The translations under genes were made by a program, and so were the position numbers. DNA of 64,000 nucleotides from Pleomorphomonas sp. T1.2MG-36 (GTDB lineage Bacteria > Pseudomonadota > Alphaproteobacteria > Rhizobiales > Pleomorphomonadaceae). Positions 45,839 through 55,103 of this stretch are shown one piece after another. The notes under the pieces were generated by a model, which was given only the letters and a program-made list of their open reading frames with translations, did no database searches and had not been told where the DNA came from. The stretch spans positions 558,001 to 622,000 of the forward strand of contig NZ_CATNLY010000001.1 in NCBI RefSeq assembly GCF_950100655.1. The letters run 5' to 3'. How positions within the stretch are numbered: the stretch's first letter is position 1; each line of letters opens with the position of its first letter.

Positions 45839-45850
45839 TAACATCCCTCC

Positions 45851-47962
45851 ATGCGTCCAGATCTCCTCAATCCGCTGTTCCAGCCGCTCACCTCACTGCC
45901 CGGCGTCGGGCCACGCACCGCGCCGAAACTCGAGAAGTTGGTCGGTCCCGCCGGCGAGACCGCCCGTGGCGCCGTGGTGCTCGACCTTCTCTTCCACATT
46001 CCGACTGGCCTCATCGATCGCAGCCACGAGGCACTGATCGAATCGGCGCCGGAAGGAACGATCGTCACACTGCGCGTGCATGTCGACCGTCATCGTCCCA
46101 CGCCGCCGCAGTCGCGCGCGCCCTACAGGATTGCGGTCCACGACGACAGCGGCGAGCTTTCGATCACCTATTTCCGTGCCGACAAGGGCTGGCTCGAAAA
46201 GCTCTACCCGCCGGGCGAAACCGTACTCGTCTCGGGGCGAGTCGAACGCTTCAACGGCGCGCTCCAGATGAGCCATCCGGACCACGTGGTACTGGAAGCC
46301 GAGGCCGACAAGCTGCCCCGCCTCGAACCGGTCTATCCCTTGACCGAAGGCATCGGTGGGCGACTGATAGCCCGCCTTGCCGAAGCGGCCCTCGCCCGCA
46401 TCCCGGCCCTGCCCGAATGGCTCGACGAAGCCCATCTCCGCCGCGAGGCTTGGCCGCCCTTTGCCGAGGCCCTGTGGCACCTCCACAGGCCCGAGGAGCC
46501 GGAGACCGCCGACCAACCGAGCCCCGCCTTGACGCGCCTTGCCTATGACGAACTGCTGGCCAATCAGTTGGCCCTCGCCCTGGTTCGTCGGCAGCTCAAG
46601 GGGGTCGCAAGCCGTCCGCGCCTGCCGACCGGCGACATCGCAAGCCGCCTCCGCGCCGCCCTGCCCTTTCGCCTGACGGCATCGCAGGACGCGGCCATTG
46701 CCGACGCAGTTGCCGACCTGTCGGCGCCCTCGCGCATGGTACGGCTCATCCAGGGCGATGTCGGCTCGGGAAAGACCATGGTGGCGCTGTTCGCGGCGGC
46801 CGCCGCCGTGGAAGCCGGCGGTCAAGTGGCGGTGATGGCGCCGACCGAGCTGCTCGCCCGCCAGCACGCGCACTCGATGTCGAGCCTCGCAGAGGCGGCC
46901 GGCCTGCGGCTCGCGCTGCTCACGGGCGCCGACAGGGCGAAAGGACGCCGGGAAACGCTGGAACGGGTTGCCGCCGGAGAGGTCGACATCGTCGTCGGCA
47001 CCCATGCCCTGTTCCAGACGGCGGTCGAGTTCCGCAACCTGACGCTTGCCGTCGTCGACGAGCAACACCGCTTCGGCGTCCACCAGCGGCTGGCGCTATC
47101 CGCCAAGGGACCGACCACCGACCTTCTCGTCATGACGGCGACGCCCATTCCGCGCACCCTGATGCTGGCCTATTTCGGCGACATGGACGTCTCCCGCCTC
47201 ACCGAGAAGCCGGCCGGGCGCAAGCCGATCGCCACCGTCACCGTGCCGCAGGACCGCATTGGCGAGATCGTCGAACGTATCGGCTCGGCCATTCGCCTGG
47301 AAGGCGCCAAGGTCTACTGGGTCTGTCCGCTGGTCGAGGAAAGCGAGAGCATCGACCTTGCCGCCGCCGAGGAACGCTACGCCGATCTCCGGCAGCATTT
47401 CGGAGACGATGTGGCCCTCGTTCACGGCCGCATGAAGGCGGCGGAGAAGGACGCCGCCATGCAACGCTTCAAGGATGGCGAAGCGCATATCCTGGTGGCC
47501 ACCACCGTCATCGAGGTCGGGGTCGACGTGCCGGATGCGACGATCATCGTCATCGAGCATGCCGAGCGCTTTGGCCTTGCGCAGCTACACCAGCTACGCG
47601 GCCGAGTCGGGCGCGGCGACAAATCCTCGGCTTGCGTGCTTCTATACAAGGGGCCGCTTGGCGAAACGGCCAAGGCGCGGCTGAAGGTGATGCGCGACAC
47701 CGAGGACGGCTTCCGCATCGCCGAGGAGGATCTGAAGTTGAGAGGCGGCGGCGAACTGCTGGGGACGCGCCAGAGCGGCATGCCCGGCTTCCGCTTCGTG
47801 CGCGCCGAGCATCATGGCGCATTGATGGAAACGGCGCGCGACGACGCCTCCCTGCTGCTGGCCCGCGACGCCGGCCTCGCCGGTCCGCGCGGGGAAGCGC
47901 TGCGGCTCCTGCTCTATCTGTTCGGCCGCGACGAAGCGGTGCGGCTCATCCGTGCCGGCTGA
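45851..47962 (+). CDS. recG: ATP-dependent DNA helicase RecG
   Basis: RecG remodels stalled replication forks and branch-migrates Holliday junctions. The 703-residue protein has the wedge domain (RIAVHDDSGELSITYFRAD), then motif I GDVGSGKTMVALFAAAAAV near residue 300, the RecG-specific DEQH box AVVDEQHRFGVHQR, MTATPIPRTL, and motifs V-VI ATTVIEVGVDVPDATIIVIE and QLRGRVGRGDKSSACVLLY. Complete. The palindromic array sits in its leader. It converges on the LysR gene with 8 bp between stops. Confidence 0.96.
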   Translation: MRPDLLNPLFQPLTSLPGVGPRTAPKLEKLVGPAGETARGAVVLDLLFHIPTGLIDRSHEALIESAPEGTIVTLRVHVDRHRPTPPQSRAPYRIAVHDDSGELSITYFRADKGWLEKLYPPGETVLVSGRVERFNGALQMSHPDHVVLEAEADKLPRLEPVYPLTEGIGGRLIARLAEAALARIPALPEWLDEAHLRREAWPPFAEALWHLHRPEEPETADQPSPALTRLAYDELLANQLALALVRRQLKGVASRPRLPTGDIASRLRAALPFRLTASQDAAIADAVADLSAPSRMVRLIQGDVGSGKTMVALFAAAAAVEAGGQVAVMAPTELLARQHAHSMSSLAEAAGLRLALLTGADRAKGRRETLERVAAGEVDIVVGTHALFQTAVEFRNLTLAVVDEQHRFGVHQRLALSAKGPTTDLLVMTATPIPRTLMLAYFGDMDVSRLTEKPAGRKPIATVTVPQDRIGEIVERIGSAIRLEGAKVYWVCPLVEESESIDLAAAEERYADLRQHFGDDVALVHGRMKAAEKDAAMQRFKDGEAHILVATTVIEVGVDVPDATIIVIEHAERFGLAQLHQLRGRVGRGDKSSACVLLYKGPLGETAKARLKVMRDTEDGFRIAEEDLKLRGGGELLGTRQSGMPGFRFVRAEHHGALMETARDDASLLLARDAGLAGPRGEALRLLLYLFGRDEAVRLIRAG

Positions 47963-47970
47963 CGAAACGC

Positions 47971-48900
47971 TCAGCGCTCGCCTTCCGCCCTCACCTCGGC
48001 GGCCACCTCTCGAAGGGCCGCCATCATCAGCTCGGCGCCCAGCGACAGCGACACGCCCGACCTGACGATGAGACCGAGCGGTCCGAAGGTGTCGGAGGTA
48101 TCGACCGGCAGTTCGCGCAGCGTGCCGGCGGCGAGGTCGCCGGCCACCTCGCCGTAATGGGCGATCCAGATGGCGTCCGTGGTGGTGGCGAAGGCTCGGC
48201 CGAACACGGTCGAGACCGTGTCGATGCGCCGCAGTTGCGGGCCGACGGCAAGCCGGATCAACAGCTCCACGGCGTGGTCATGAATGATCGATCCCGGCGG
48301 CGGCACCAGCGCAACATAGTCGGACAGGCGACCGAGCCCTCCGCCTTGCGCGAACAGCGGATGCTCCGGGCGCGCCACCACCGCCACGCGCTCGGTATAG
48401 AGGTGCTCGAAGGCAAGCCCGACCATGTTCGCGGGCGATCCCATGCGCCCCAGGGCGAAATCAAGTTCGCCAGCCTTCAGCTGGTTGAGGATGGAGACAT
48501 TATCGGCGGTTATGATTTGCGGCGTCGTTCCGACACTGGTTCCGAGAAACCGCGTCACCGCTTCCGGCAGGACTCGCGAGGACGCCGAGGCGAGCGCACC
48601 GACCCGGACGATGGACGCACCCTGCTTCAGCGCCAGTTCGACCGACTCCACGCCCTGGCGCAGTGCTGCGATGGAAGCGCCGGCAAAGCGAAGGAACACC
48701 TCGCCGTAATAGGACAGGACGACGGACCGGTGGCTACGGTCGAACAGCTCGACACCCAGGATCTCTTCCAGCTCGCGGATGGTTTTCGACACCGCCGGCT
48801 GGCTGATCGACAGCGATACCGCCGCCTTGCCGATGCTTTTCAGGCGGGCGACTTCCACAAACGAACTCAGATGCCTATGTTTGATACGGTTCTCGATCAC
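47971..48900 (-). CDS. LysR family regulator, PcaQ/GbpR-like
   Basis: The 309-residue protein starts at GTG 48900 with ENRIKHRHLSSFVEVARLKS and the HTH IGKAAVSLSISQPAVSKTIR, the opening shared by PcaQ (pca operon regulator) and GbpR proteins. The C-terminal ligand domain has VRVGALASASSRVLPEAVTR and LDFALGRMGSP. LysR regulators usually act on a divergent gene; here that is the DsbA-family gene 150 bp away, although aromatic or sugar catabolic genes are not in view. Confidence 0.88.
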   Translation of the reverse strand: MIENRIKHRHLSSFVEVARLKSIGKAAVSLSISQPAVSKTIRELEEILGVELFDRSHRSVVLSYYGEVFLRFAGASIAALRQGVESVELALKQGASIVRVGALASASSRVLPEAVTRFLGTSVGTTPQIITADNVSILNQLKAGELDFALGRMGSPANMVGLAFEHLYTERVAVVARPEHPLFAQGGGLGRLSDYVALVPPPGSIIHDHAVELLIRLAVGPQLRRIDTVSTVFGRAFATTTDAIWIAHYGEVAGDLAAGTLRELPVDTSDTFGPLGLIVRSGVSLSLGAELMMAALREVAAEVRAEGER

Positions 48901-49047
48901 GTCGGGTCCTCTATAACCTGCCGTTATGTAAAGGGGCAAAGCATCCCTCTGCCATGGAACAATGGTCGAGTCCGTGTCCGCCCTCGTCCGTAATCGATGG
49001 TAGAGTGGCTGAAAAGCTGCCCATGAAGGCAATCACCGGGAGTACTC

Positions 49048-49707
49048 ATGCAGAAAGCCAAGCTCCATCTCGACGTCATCGTCGATGTCGTCTGTCCCTG
49101 GTGCTTCCTCGGCAAACGGCGACTCGACGCAGCCATCGCCGAGCTCGACGACCTCGACATCGAGGTCCGCTACCGGCCGTTCCAGCTCGACCCGACCATT
49201 CCCCAGGAGGGCATCGAGCGCGAGGAATACGTCATCGGCAAGTTCGGCAGCGCCGATGCACTGGACGAAGCGCACGCCCGCCTCTTCAGCCTGGGGGCCG
49301 ATGTCGGCATCACCTATGCCTTTGACCTCATCGAGAAGAGCCCCAATACGCTCGACGCTCATCGCCTCGTTCGCTGGGCGGCGGCGGAAGGCCTCGGCGA
49401 TCCCATGCTCGAACGGCTGTTTTCCCTTTTCTTCGAGGAAGGCGCCGATCTCACCAAAGCGGAAACGCTCATTGCCGCCGCCGAAGAGGTCGGTCTTGAC
49501 GAGGACGAGATCACGATGAAGCTGGAGGACGGCGTCGACCTCGATGCGGTGAAGGCCGACATCGCACACGCCGGCCGCATCGGCATCACCGGCGTGCCCA
49601 CCGTCATCGTCGAGAACAAGTTCGCCATCTCCGGTGCCCAGACATCGGAGGTTCTGGTCGACGCTTTGCGCCGGATCGCCTCCGAACTGGACGCGACGAA
49701 GGCCTGA
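49048..49707 (+). CDS. DsbA family oxidoreductase (FrnE-like)
   Basis: The 219-residue cytosolic protein (no signal peptide) has a thioredoxin-like CPWC motif in VVCPWCFLGKRRLDAAIAE, YRPFQLDPTIPQEGIER, NTLDAHRLVRWAAAEG and the cis-Pro loop GITGVPTVIVENKFAISGAQ. FrnE-type proteins are disulfide isomerases linked to oxidative stress tolerance. GGGAGT precedes ATG 49048. It is divergent from the LysR regulator. Confidence 0.92.
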   Translation: MQKAKLHLDVIVDVVCPWCFLGKRRLDAAIAELDDLDIEVRYRPFQLDPTIPQEGIEREEYVIGKFGSADALDEAHARLFSLGADVGITYAFDLIEKSPNTLDAHRLVRWAAAEGLGDPMLERLFSLFFEEGADLTKAETLIAAAEEVGLDEDEITMKLEDGVDLDAVKADIAHAGRIGITGVPTVIVENKFAISGAQTSEVLVDALRRIASELDATKA

Positions 49708-49711
49708 CAAG

Positions 49712-49741
49712 AAAAGGGGCGTCCATCCGGGCGCCCCTTTC
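49712..49741. terminator. Bidirectional hairpin between frnE-like gene and glpX
   Basis: AAAGGGGCG (49713-49721) pairs with CGCCCCTTT (49732-49740). A-run and T-run flank the stem, so it can serve both convergent genes. Confidence 0.7.
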
Positions 49742-49758
49742 GACAATGACTCGATCCG

Positions 49759-50745
49759 TCAGATGGCGTCGATCCTGTCGCGATCGATATGCTCGGCCTT
49801 GATCCGACGAACGGTACCCGTCCACGAGCGCATCACCACGGTGTCGGTGATGATCTTGCCGCCCTTGAAACGCACGCCGTCGAGCAGGTTACCCTTGGTG
49901 ACGCCGGTAGCGGCGAACAGAACGTCGCCCTGGGCCATGTCTTCCATGGTGTATTTCTTGGTGACGTCCTCGATCCCCATGCGCCGGGCGCGCTCGATCT
50001 GGTCCGGGCGATTGATCATCAACCGGCCTTGCATCTGCCCGCCGAGGCAGCGCAGCGCAGCCGCCGCCAGCACGCCTTCCGGCGCCCCACCGACGCCGAG
50101 ATAGACATCGATGCCGGTCTCCTCCGGGTCGGTCGTCTGAATGATGCCGGCAATGTCGCCGTCGCCGATCAGGCGGATGGAAGCTCCGAGACCCCGCACC
50201 TCGTCGATCAGCCTGGCATGACGCGGCCGGTCGAGGATGCAGGCGGTGATCGCCGACACCGGCACACCCTTTGCCTTGGCCAGCGCGCGGATATTGTCGG
50301 TCGGCGTCGCGTCTAGATCGACAATGCCGGGTGCGAATCCGGGACCGATGGCGATCTTGTCCATGTAGACGTCGGGGGCGTTCAGAAGCCCGCCCTGCTC
50401 GGCGATCGCGATGCAGGCTAGCGAGTTGGTCTGGTTCTTGGCACACATCGTCGTGCCTTCGAGCGGGTCGACGGCGATGTCGACGCGCGGCCCTTTGCCG
50501 CTGCCGACTTCCTCGCCGATGTAGAGCATCGGCGCTTCGTCGCGCTCGCCCTCGCCGATCATGATCGTGCCATGAACCGGCAACTGGTTAAGCTCGGCAC
50601 GCATGGCATCCACGGCCGCCTGATCGGCGGCACGCTCGTCGCCGTGGCCACGCTGGCGGGCAGCGGCCATGGCCGTGCGTTCGGTAACCCGAACAACTTC
50701 GAGGGTTAGAATACGGTCGAGAGAATTGGAGAATTTTTGCGACAT
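49759..50745 (-). CDS. glpX: Class II fructose-1,6-bisphosphatase
   Basis: GlpX removes the 1-phosphate of fructose-1,6-bisphosphate in gluconeogenesis or the pentose cycles. The 328-residue protein has the family blocks VVRVTERTAMAAARQRGHGD, GTIMIGEGERDEAPMLYIGE, VDIAVDPLEGTTMCAKNQTN, GDGDIAGIIQTTDP, YLGVGGAPEGVLAAAALRCL and DVLFAATGVTKGNLLDGVRF. It follows hom in the same direction, the usual alphaproteobacterial aminotransferase-hom-glpX order; the often linked recJ is absent. Confidence 0.95.
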   Translation of the reverse strand: MSQKFSNSLDRILTLEVVRVTERTAMAAARQRGHGDERAADQAAVDAMRAELNQLPVHGTIMIGEGERDEAPMLYIGEEVGSGKGPRVDIAVDPLEGTTMCAKNQTNSLACIAIAEQGGLLNAPDVYMDKIAIGPGFAPGIVDLDATPTDNIRALAKAKGVPVSAITACILDRPRHARLIDEVRGLGASIRLIGDGDIAGIIQTTDPEETGIDVYLGVGGAPEGVLAAAALRCLGGQMQGRLMINRPDQIERARRMGIEDVTKKYTMEDMAQGDVLFAATGVTKGNLLDGVRFKGGKIITDTVVMRSWTGTVRRIKAEHIDRDRIDAI

Positions 50746-51069
50746 GAAACAACCCGCGGTTCGGACAGTCGGCCAAGTTCGTCGCTGCGGCTCAGGGAGG
50801 TCTTGCGGCCACGCGCGAACGGGGAGGAAACCCAGTCGATACCTTAGCGAGGTAGGAAGAACGGGCGATGGAGGTCAATGCGCCATAGGACGCAATACGG
50901 ATGTTCCGCGGATGAATTAACCATGCCGCGAGGTCGCGCCACCTCGGATACTTGGCGAAATACCGCCATTTACCAGCACTTCTCGCCCGTTCGACCACTA
51001 GACATGCAAAAAGTCGATAGCAGCATTCCCTAACTCGGGCCTGGAAATGAACACAGGCCCGACAGGGTC
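50746..51069. other. Intergenic region between glpX and hom
   Basis: This 324-bp gap contains the hairpin downstream of hom (51036-51061) and the glpX leader. No gene or tRNA seen. Confidence 0.5.
51036..51061 (-). terminator. Hairpin downstream of hom
   Basis: CGGGCCTG (51036-51043) pairs with CAGGCCCG (51054-51061), 8 bp after the hom stop. No T-run. Confidence 0.45.
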
Positions 51070-52386
51070 TTACAAGCTCTCGATACGGATCAGCGTCGGC
51101 TTCTCGGCAATGTGGCCGGCCGCCTCGATCGCTGCGAGCGCTGCCCGGATCTCCGTCTCGCGTGTAGCGTAGGTGATCAGGACCACGGGCTGCGGCGCGC
51201 CGGTATGGCCGGGCGCCGCGTCGTCGTTCGAGCGGCGGTGCTGAACGATGGATTCGAGCGATATGTCGCGATCGGCCATGCTTTTGGCAATGCCGGCGAA
51301 GGCGCCCGGCCGATCGTATACGGAAAGACGCACGTAATAGCCGCCCTTGTGGGCCTGGATCTCGGCCTTCTGGTAGAGCGCGAGCTCGTTCACCGGCAGG
51401 CCGAACACCGGCGTACGGTGACCGCGTGCGGCGTCGACGATGTCGGCGATGACCGACGAGGCCGTGGCGCTGCCACCGGCGCCGGGGCCGACCAGGACCA
51501 CCTCGCCCAGCGCGTCACCATCGAAGGAGACCGCGTTGAGCACGCCGGAGGTCTGCGCCACCACCGACTTCTTCGGCACCATGGCCGGATTGACCCGCGC
51601 CTCAATACCCGTATCGGTGCGCCGGGCGACGCCAAGAAGCTTGATGCGATAGCCAAGTTCGTCGGCAGCCTTGATGTCCTCGAGCGAGATCGAGGTGATG
51701 CCTTCCACATAGATCGCGTCGGCGTCGATCTCCGTGCCGAAGGCAAGGCTGGTCAGGATGGCGAGCTTGTGCGCCGTGTCGAAGCCGCCGACGTCGAAGG
51801 TCGGATCCGCCTCGGCGTAGCCGAGCCGCTGTGCTTCGGAGAGGCAGGTTTCGAAAGAGAGCTGCTCCTTCTCCATCCGCGTCAGGATGTAGTTGCAGGT
51901 GCCATTCAGAATGCCGACGATACCGGTGACCGTGTTGCCGGCAAGGCTTTCCTTCAAGGTCTTGATCACCGGAATGCCGCCGGCGACTGCGGCCTCGAAG
52001 CCGATCGACAGACCGGCCTCTTCGGCGAGGCGGGCGAGTTCGACGCCATGGAGGGCGAGCAACGCCTTGTTGGCGGTGATCACCGGCTTGCCGGCGGCGA
52101 TCGCAGCGCGCACCACGCTCTCGGCGGCGCCGGACGCGCCACCGATCAGTTCGATCACGACATCGACGTTCGGGTCGGCGACCATGGCAACGGGATCGTC
52201 GTACCAAGCAAAGCCGCTCACGTTGATGCCCCGGTCGCGGTTGCGGTTGCGCGCCGAGACGGCCGTGATCGTCACCGGCCGCCCCGCTCTCAGCGTCAGC
52301 GAGCTGAGGTTGGACTGGACGATGCGAACGACGGACGCGCCGACGGTCCCGAGACCGGCGATGCCGAGGCGAAGCGGTTTACCCAT
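51070..52386 (-). CDS. hom: Homoserine dehydrogenase
   Basis: Hom reduces aspartate semialdehyde to homoserine for threonine and methionine synthesis. The 438-residue protein starts with KPLRLGIAGLGTVGASVVRI (NAD(P) site), has VITANKALLALHGVELA, GGIPVIKTLKESLAGNTVTG, GILNGTCNYILTRM and LSEAQRLGYAEADPTFDVGG, and closes with a C-terminal ACT domain (GGYYVRLSVYDRPGAFAGIA) for feedback control. ATG 52386 was taken because upstream codons do not resemble the family. Confidence 0.95.
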   Translation of the reverse strand: MGKPLRLGIAGLGTVGASVVRIVQSNLSSLTLRAGRPVTITAVSARNRNRDRGINVSGFAWYDDPVAMVADPNVDVVIELIGGASGAAESVVRAAIAAGKPVITANKALLALHGVELARLAEEAGLSIGFEAAVAGGIPVIKTLKESLAGNTVTGIVGILNGTCNYILTRMEKEQLSFETCLSEAQRLGYAEADPTFDVGGFDTAHKLAILTSLAFGTEIDADAIYVEGITSISLEDIKAADELGYRIKLLGVARRTDTGIEARVNPAMVPKKSVVAQTSGVLNAVSFDGDALGEVVLVGPGAGGSATASSVIADIVDAARGHRTPVFGLPVNELALYQKAEIQAHKGGYYVRLSVYDRPGAFAGIAKSMADRDISLESIVQHRRSNDDAAPGHTGAPQPVVLITYATRETEIRAALAAIEAAGHIAEKPTLIRIESL

Positions 52387-52528
52387 GGTGCTCTTCCGAA
52401 ACTCTCTGTCTGCCTGGGCGTTTCCGACGAACGGGCCGCCGGAAATGCCTTGATTGTTTGGTCTCACGCAGCCCGGCGGAAAGTCGCTGGGCGCTTTCGC
52501 AGGACTGCGTGGGGAGCGGAAACGCCGA

Positions 52529-53758
52529 TCAGCGGCTCCGCTCGGCCGGAGCGTAGTTATGCATGGTTTCGTCGGCCGTGTCGAAGAATCGACGAAGGCC
52601 GCGCGCCGCCTGCCGAATACGCTGCTCGTTCTCCACCAGAGCGATGCGGACGTAATCGTCCCCCTGCTCGCCGAAGCCGACGCCTGGAGCGACGGCAACC
52701 TCGGCCTTCTCGATCAACAGCTTGGAAAACTCAAGGCTGCCGAGCGTCTTGAAGCGCTCCGGCAACGGTGCCCAGGCGAACATGGAGGCGCGCGGAACCG
52801 GAATCTCCCAGCCGGCCCGGCCGAAGCTCTCGACCATGACGTCACGGCGGCGCTTGTAGGTCTGGCGGACCTCCTCGATGTGGACATCCGCCTCGGGGTC
52901 GTTGAGCGCAGCCGTCGCGGCCACCTGGATGGGGGTGAACGCACCGTAGTCGAGGTAGGATTTGACGCGCGACAGCGCGGCGATCAGTCGCTCGTTGCCC
53001 ACCGCGAACCCCATGCGCCAGCCGGCCATGGAGAACGTCTTGGACATCGAGGTGAACTCGACGCAAACGTCCATCGCGCCCGGCACCTGCAGCACGGAGG
53101 GCGGCGGAACGCCGTCGAAATAGATCTCCGAGTAGGCGAGATCGGACAGCACGAACACCTCGTGCTTGCGGGCAAAGGCCACCACGTCCTTGTAGAAATC
53201 GAGTTCGACCACCTCGGCGGTCGGGTTCGACGGATAGCAAAGGATGAGGGCGAGCGGCTTCGGAATGGAATGGGTGACAGCGCGCTCAAGAGCGTGGAAG
53301 AACTCCGGCCCCGGCGTGACCGGAACTGAACGGATGACGCCGCCGACCATCAGGAAGCCGAAGGCGTGGATCGGGTAGGACGGATTTGGGCAGAGGATCA
53401 CGTCGCCCGGCGCGGTGATGGCCTGCGCCATGTTGGCGAAGCCTTCCTTGGAACCGAGCGTCGCCACGATCTGCGTGTCGGGATTGAGCTTCACGCCGAA
53501 TCGGCGGGCGTAATAGGCGGCCTGCGCCTTGCGAAGGCCGTTGATGCCACGCGAGGCCGAATAGCCGTGCGTATCGGGCCGCTGTACCGTCTCGATCAGC
53601 TTGTCGACCACATAGCGCGCCGTTGGCAGGTCGGGATTGCCCATGCCAAGATCGACAATATCTGCGCCCGAAGCTCGCGCTGCAGCCTTGAGCCGGTTGA
53701 CCTGCTCGAAGACGTACGGCGGGAGGCGCTTGATCTTGTGGAACTCGTTGTTGCTCAT
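52529..53758 (-). CDS. Class I/II aminotransferase, AlaC or LL-diaminopimelate aminotransferase type
   Basis: The 409-residue PLP enzyme has RLPPYVFEQVNRLKAAARAS, DIVDLGMGNPDLPTARYVV, LGSKEGFANMAQAI, LCPNPSYPIHAFGF, LCYPSNPTAEVVELDFYKDV and the PLP lysine in SMSKTFSMAGWRMGF (about Lys240). The opening and the FYKDVVAFARKH block are those of AlaC-like alanine transaminases, often annotated LL-DAP aminotransferase in alphaproteobacteria. It sits upstream of hom in the same direction. Confidence 0.9.
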   Translation of the reverse strand: MSNNEFHKIKRLPPYVFEQVNRLKAAARASGADIVDLGMGNPDLPTARYVVDKLIETVQRPDTHGYSASRGINGLRKAQAAYYARRFGVKLNPDTQIVATLGSKEGFANMAQAITAPGDVILCPNPSYPIHAFGFLMVGGVIRSVPVTPGPEFFHALERAVTHSIPKPLALILCYPSNPTAEVVELDFYKDVVAFARKHEVFVLSDLAYSEIYFDGVPPPSVLQVPGAMDVCVEFTSMSKTFSMAGWRMGFAVGNERLIAALSRVKSYLDYGAFTPIQVAATAALNDPEADVHIEEVRQTYKRRRDVMVESFGRAGWEIPVPRASMFAWAPLPERFKTLGSLEFSKLLIEKAEVAVAPGVGFGEQGDDYVRIALVENEQRIRQAARGLRRFFDTADETMHNYAPAERSR

Positions 53759-53930
53759 GGACTTGACCTCAGTGTGGTCTTGGAAGCCGGCGGTTTTCGC
53801 CCCGCGCCGGCAGGCGGGTCTGTGCTTCTAGATCAATTCCGGGCGGAGGGGGAAGTGGCTTTTGGCCGGTCGTCGACCGAACTCTCCAAAAAGCCGCCGT
53901 TGTGGCCGCCCTACCCGGCCCACCACGGAA

Positions 53931-54671
53931 TCAGCCGATTGTGGAGAGGGCCGGAAAGTTTTCCAGAAGCCAGAACGACGCGCGCTGCATGCCGCCTGAC
54001 AGGAACAGCGCGCCGGTAAGAACCAGCACGCCGCCCATAGCTCGCTCGACAAGCGGAAAATGCCGTCGAAAACGGCGCATGAACAGCACGAAACGGGCCG
54101 CGAACAGCGCGGCGATCAGAAATGGGACGCCTAGGCCGAGGGAGTAGACGGCGAGCAGCAGTGCTCCGTCTCCGACGGTATCGCGACTTCCGGCCACCGA
54201 CAGGATGGTGGCGAGCACCGGACCGATGCAGGGCGTCCAGCCGAAAGCAAAGGCGAGGCCGAGCAGAAACGCTCCGCCAAGGCCAGCCTTGACCCGTAGC
54301 TGGTTGAATCGGGCCTCGCGATAGAAGAGCGCCACCCGGAACAGGCCGAGGAAATGCAGGCCCATGACGATGATGAACACACCGGCCAGAATGCCAAGAA
54401 CCTCGGACCACTGGCGAAGAAGCTGGCCGAAGACCGACGCGGTGGCACCGAGCGTCACGAAGACGCAGGTAAACCCGAGGATGAAGCAAAGCGAAACCTG
54501 GGCCGCCCGCCGCTTCGCGGCCATTCGGCTCATTTCCTCGCCGGTCAGTTCCTCGATCGACGCGCCGGTCAGGAAGCCGAGATACGGCGGAACGAGCGGC
54601 AGCACGCAGGGGCTCACGAAGGAGAGCAATCCGGCGCCAAAAGCTGCAATCAGTGTTACGTTCGCGTCCAT
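53931..54671 (-). CDS. ccdA: Cytochrome c biogenesis protein CcdA
   Basis: The 246-residue membrane protein has six helices and the two redox cysteines in LLSFVSPCVLPLVPPYLGFL (first) and AFGWTPCIGPVLATIL (second), the CcdA/DsbD core that passes electrons from thioredoxin to periplasmic thiol pathways. ATG 54671 (MDANVTLIAAFG) gives the normal N-out start. No other cytochrome c maturation genes are nearby. Confidence 0.93.
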   Translation of the reverse strand: MDANVTLIAAFGAGLLSFVSPCVLPLVPPYLGFLTGASIEELTGEEMSRMAAKRRAAQVSLCFILGFTCVFVTLGATASVFGQLLRQWSEVLGILAGVFIIVMGLHFLGLFRVALFYREARFNQLRVKAGLGGAFLLGLAFAFGWTPCIGPVLATILSVAGSRDTVGDGALLLAVYSLGLGVPFLIAALFAARFVLFMRRFRRHFPLVERAMGGVLVLTGALFLSGGMQRASFWLLENFPALSTIG

Positions 54672-55103
54672 ATGGCCTCTGCAAGGCGGGCAACCGACTG
54701 ATACTCGATTTCCACGACGCATGCGAGGCAGGTTTTCCTCCGATCCATCACATTGCCGGGACGGGTCCCACCGCTCAAGCTTAGGTACCGATCCGCACAG
54801 ACCTCGTGACGAGAATTAGCCCCTGAACAGACAAGTCTGGCATACGGAAATAGTTCAACATCCAGAAATCGTCGCCGCCACCTGGACTCGCAGACCTTGA
54901 AACTAGCTGTGCGCATCTCGACGAGAAGCACGATACCCTGTGGGGAGGAAGATGAAGGGAGTTGCTTTTCGGGGCAAAGCAGCGTCTCCTCGTGTCATTC
55001 GGAACAGGCCACGCCCCACGCTCCGCGGATTAACTTTTATCTAGCGTTGTTTGCATATATTGATCTGTAAGGTTGCGGGTGGTTGTGCGCTTCGGGGGGA
55101 CGG
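54672..55103. other. Intergenic region upstream of the TRAP-type binding-protein gene
   Basis: The 432-bp gap separates divergent ccdA and the solute-binding-protein gene. The last 80 bp are AT-rich (around 55030-55065) and probably hold the promoter of the signalling pair. I see no gene. Confidence 0.5.

Noticed and set aside
45583..45844. Overlapping short frames across the palindromic repeats, with repeated peptide units
   Set aside because: The repeated peptides simply reflect the 56-bp repeats read in several frames on both strands; no start signals or family match.
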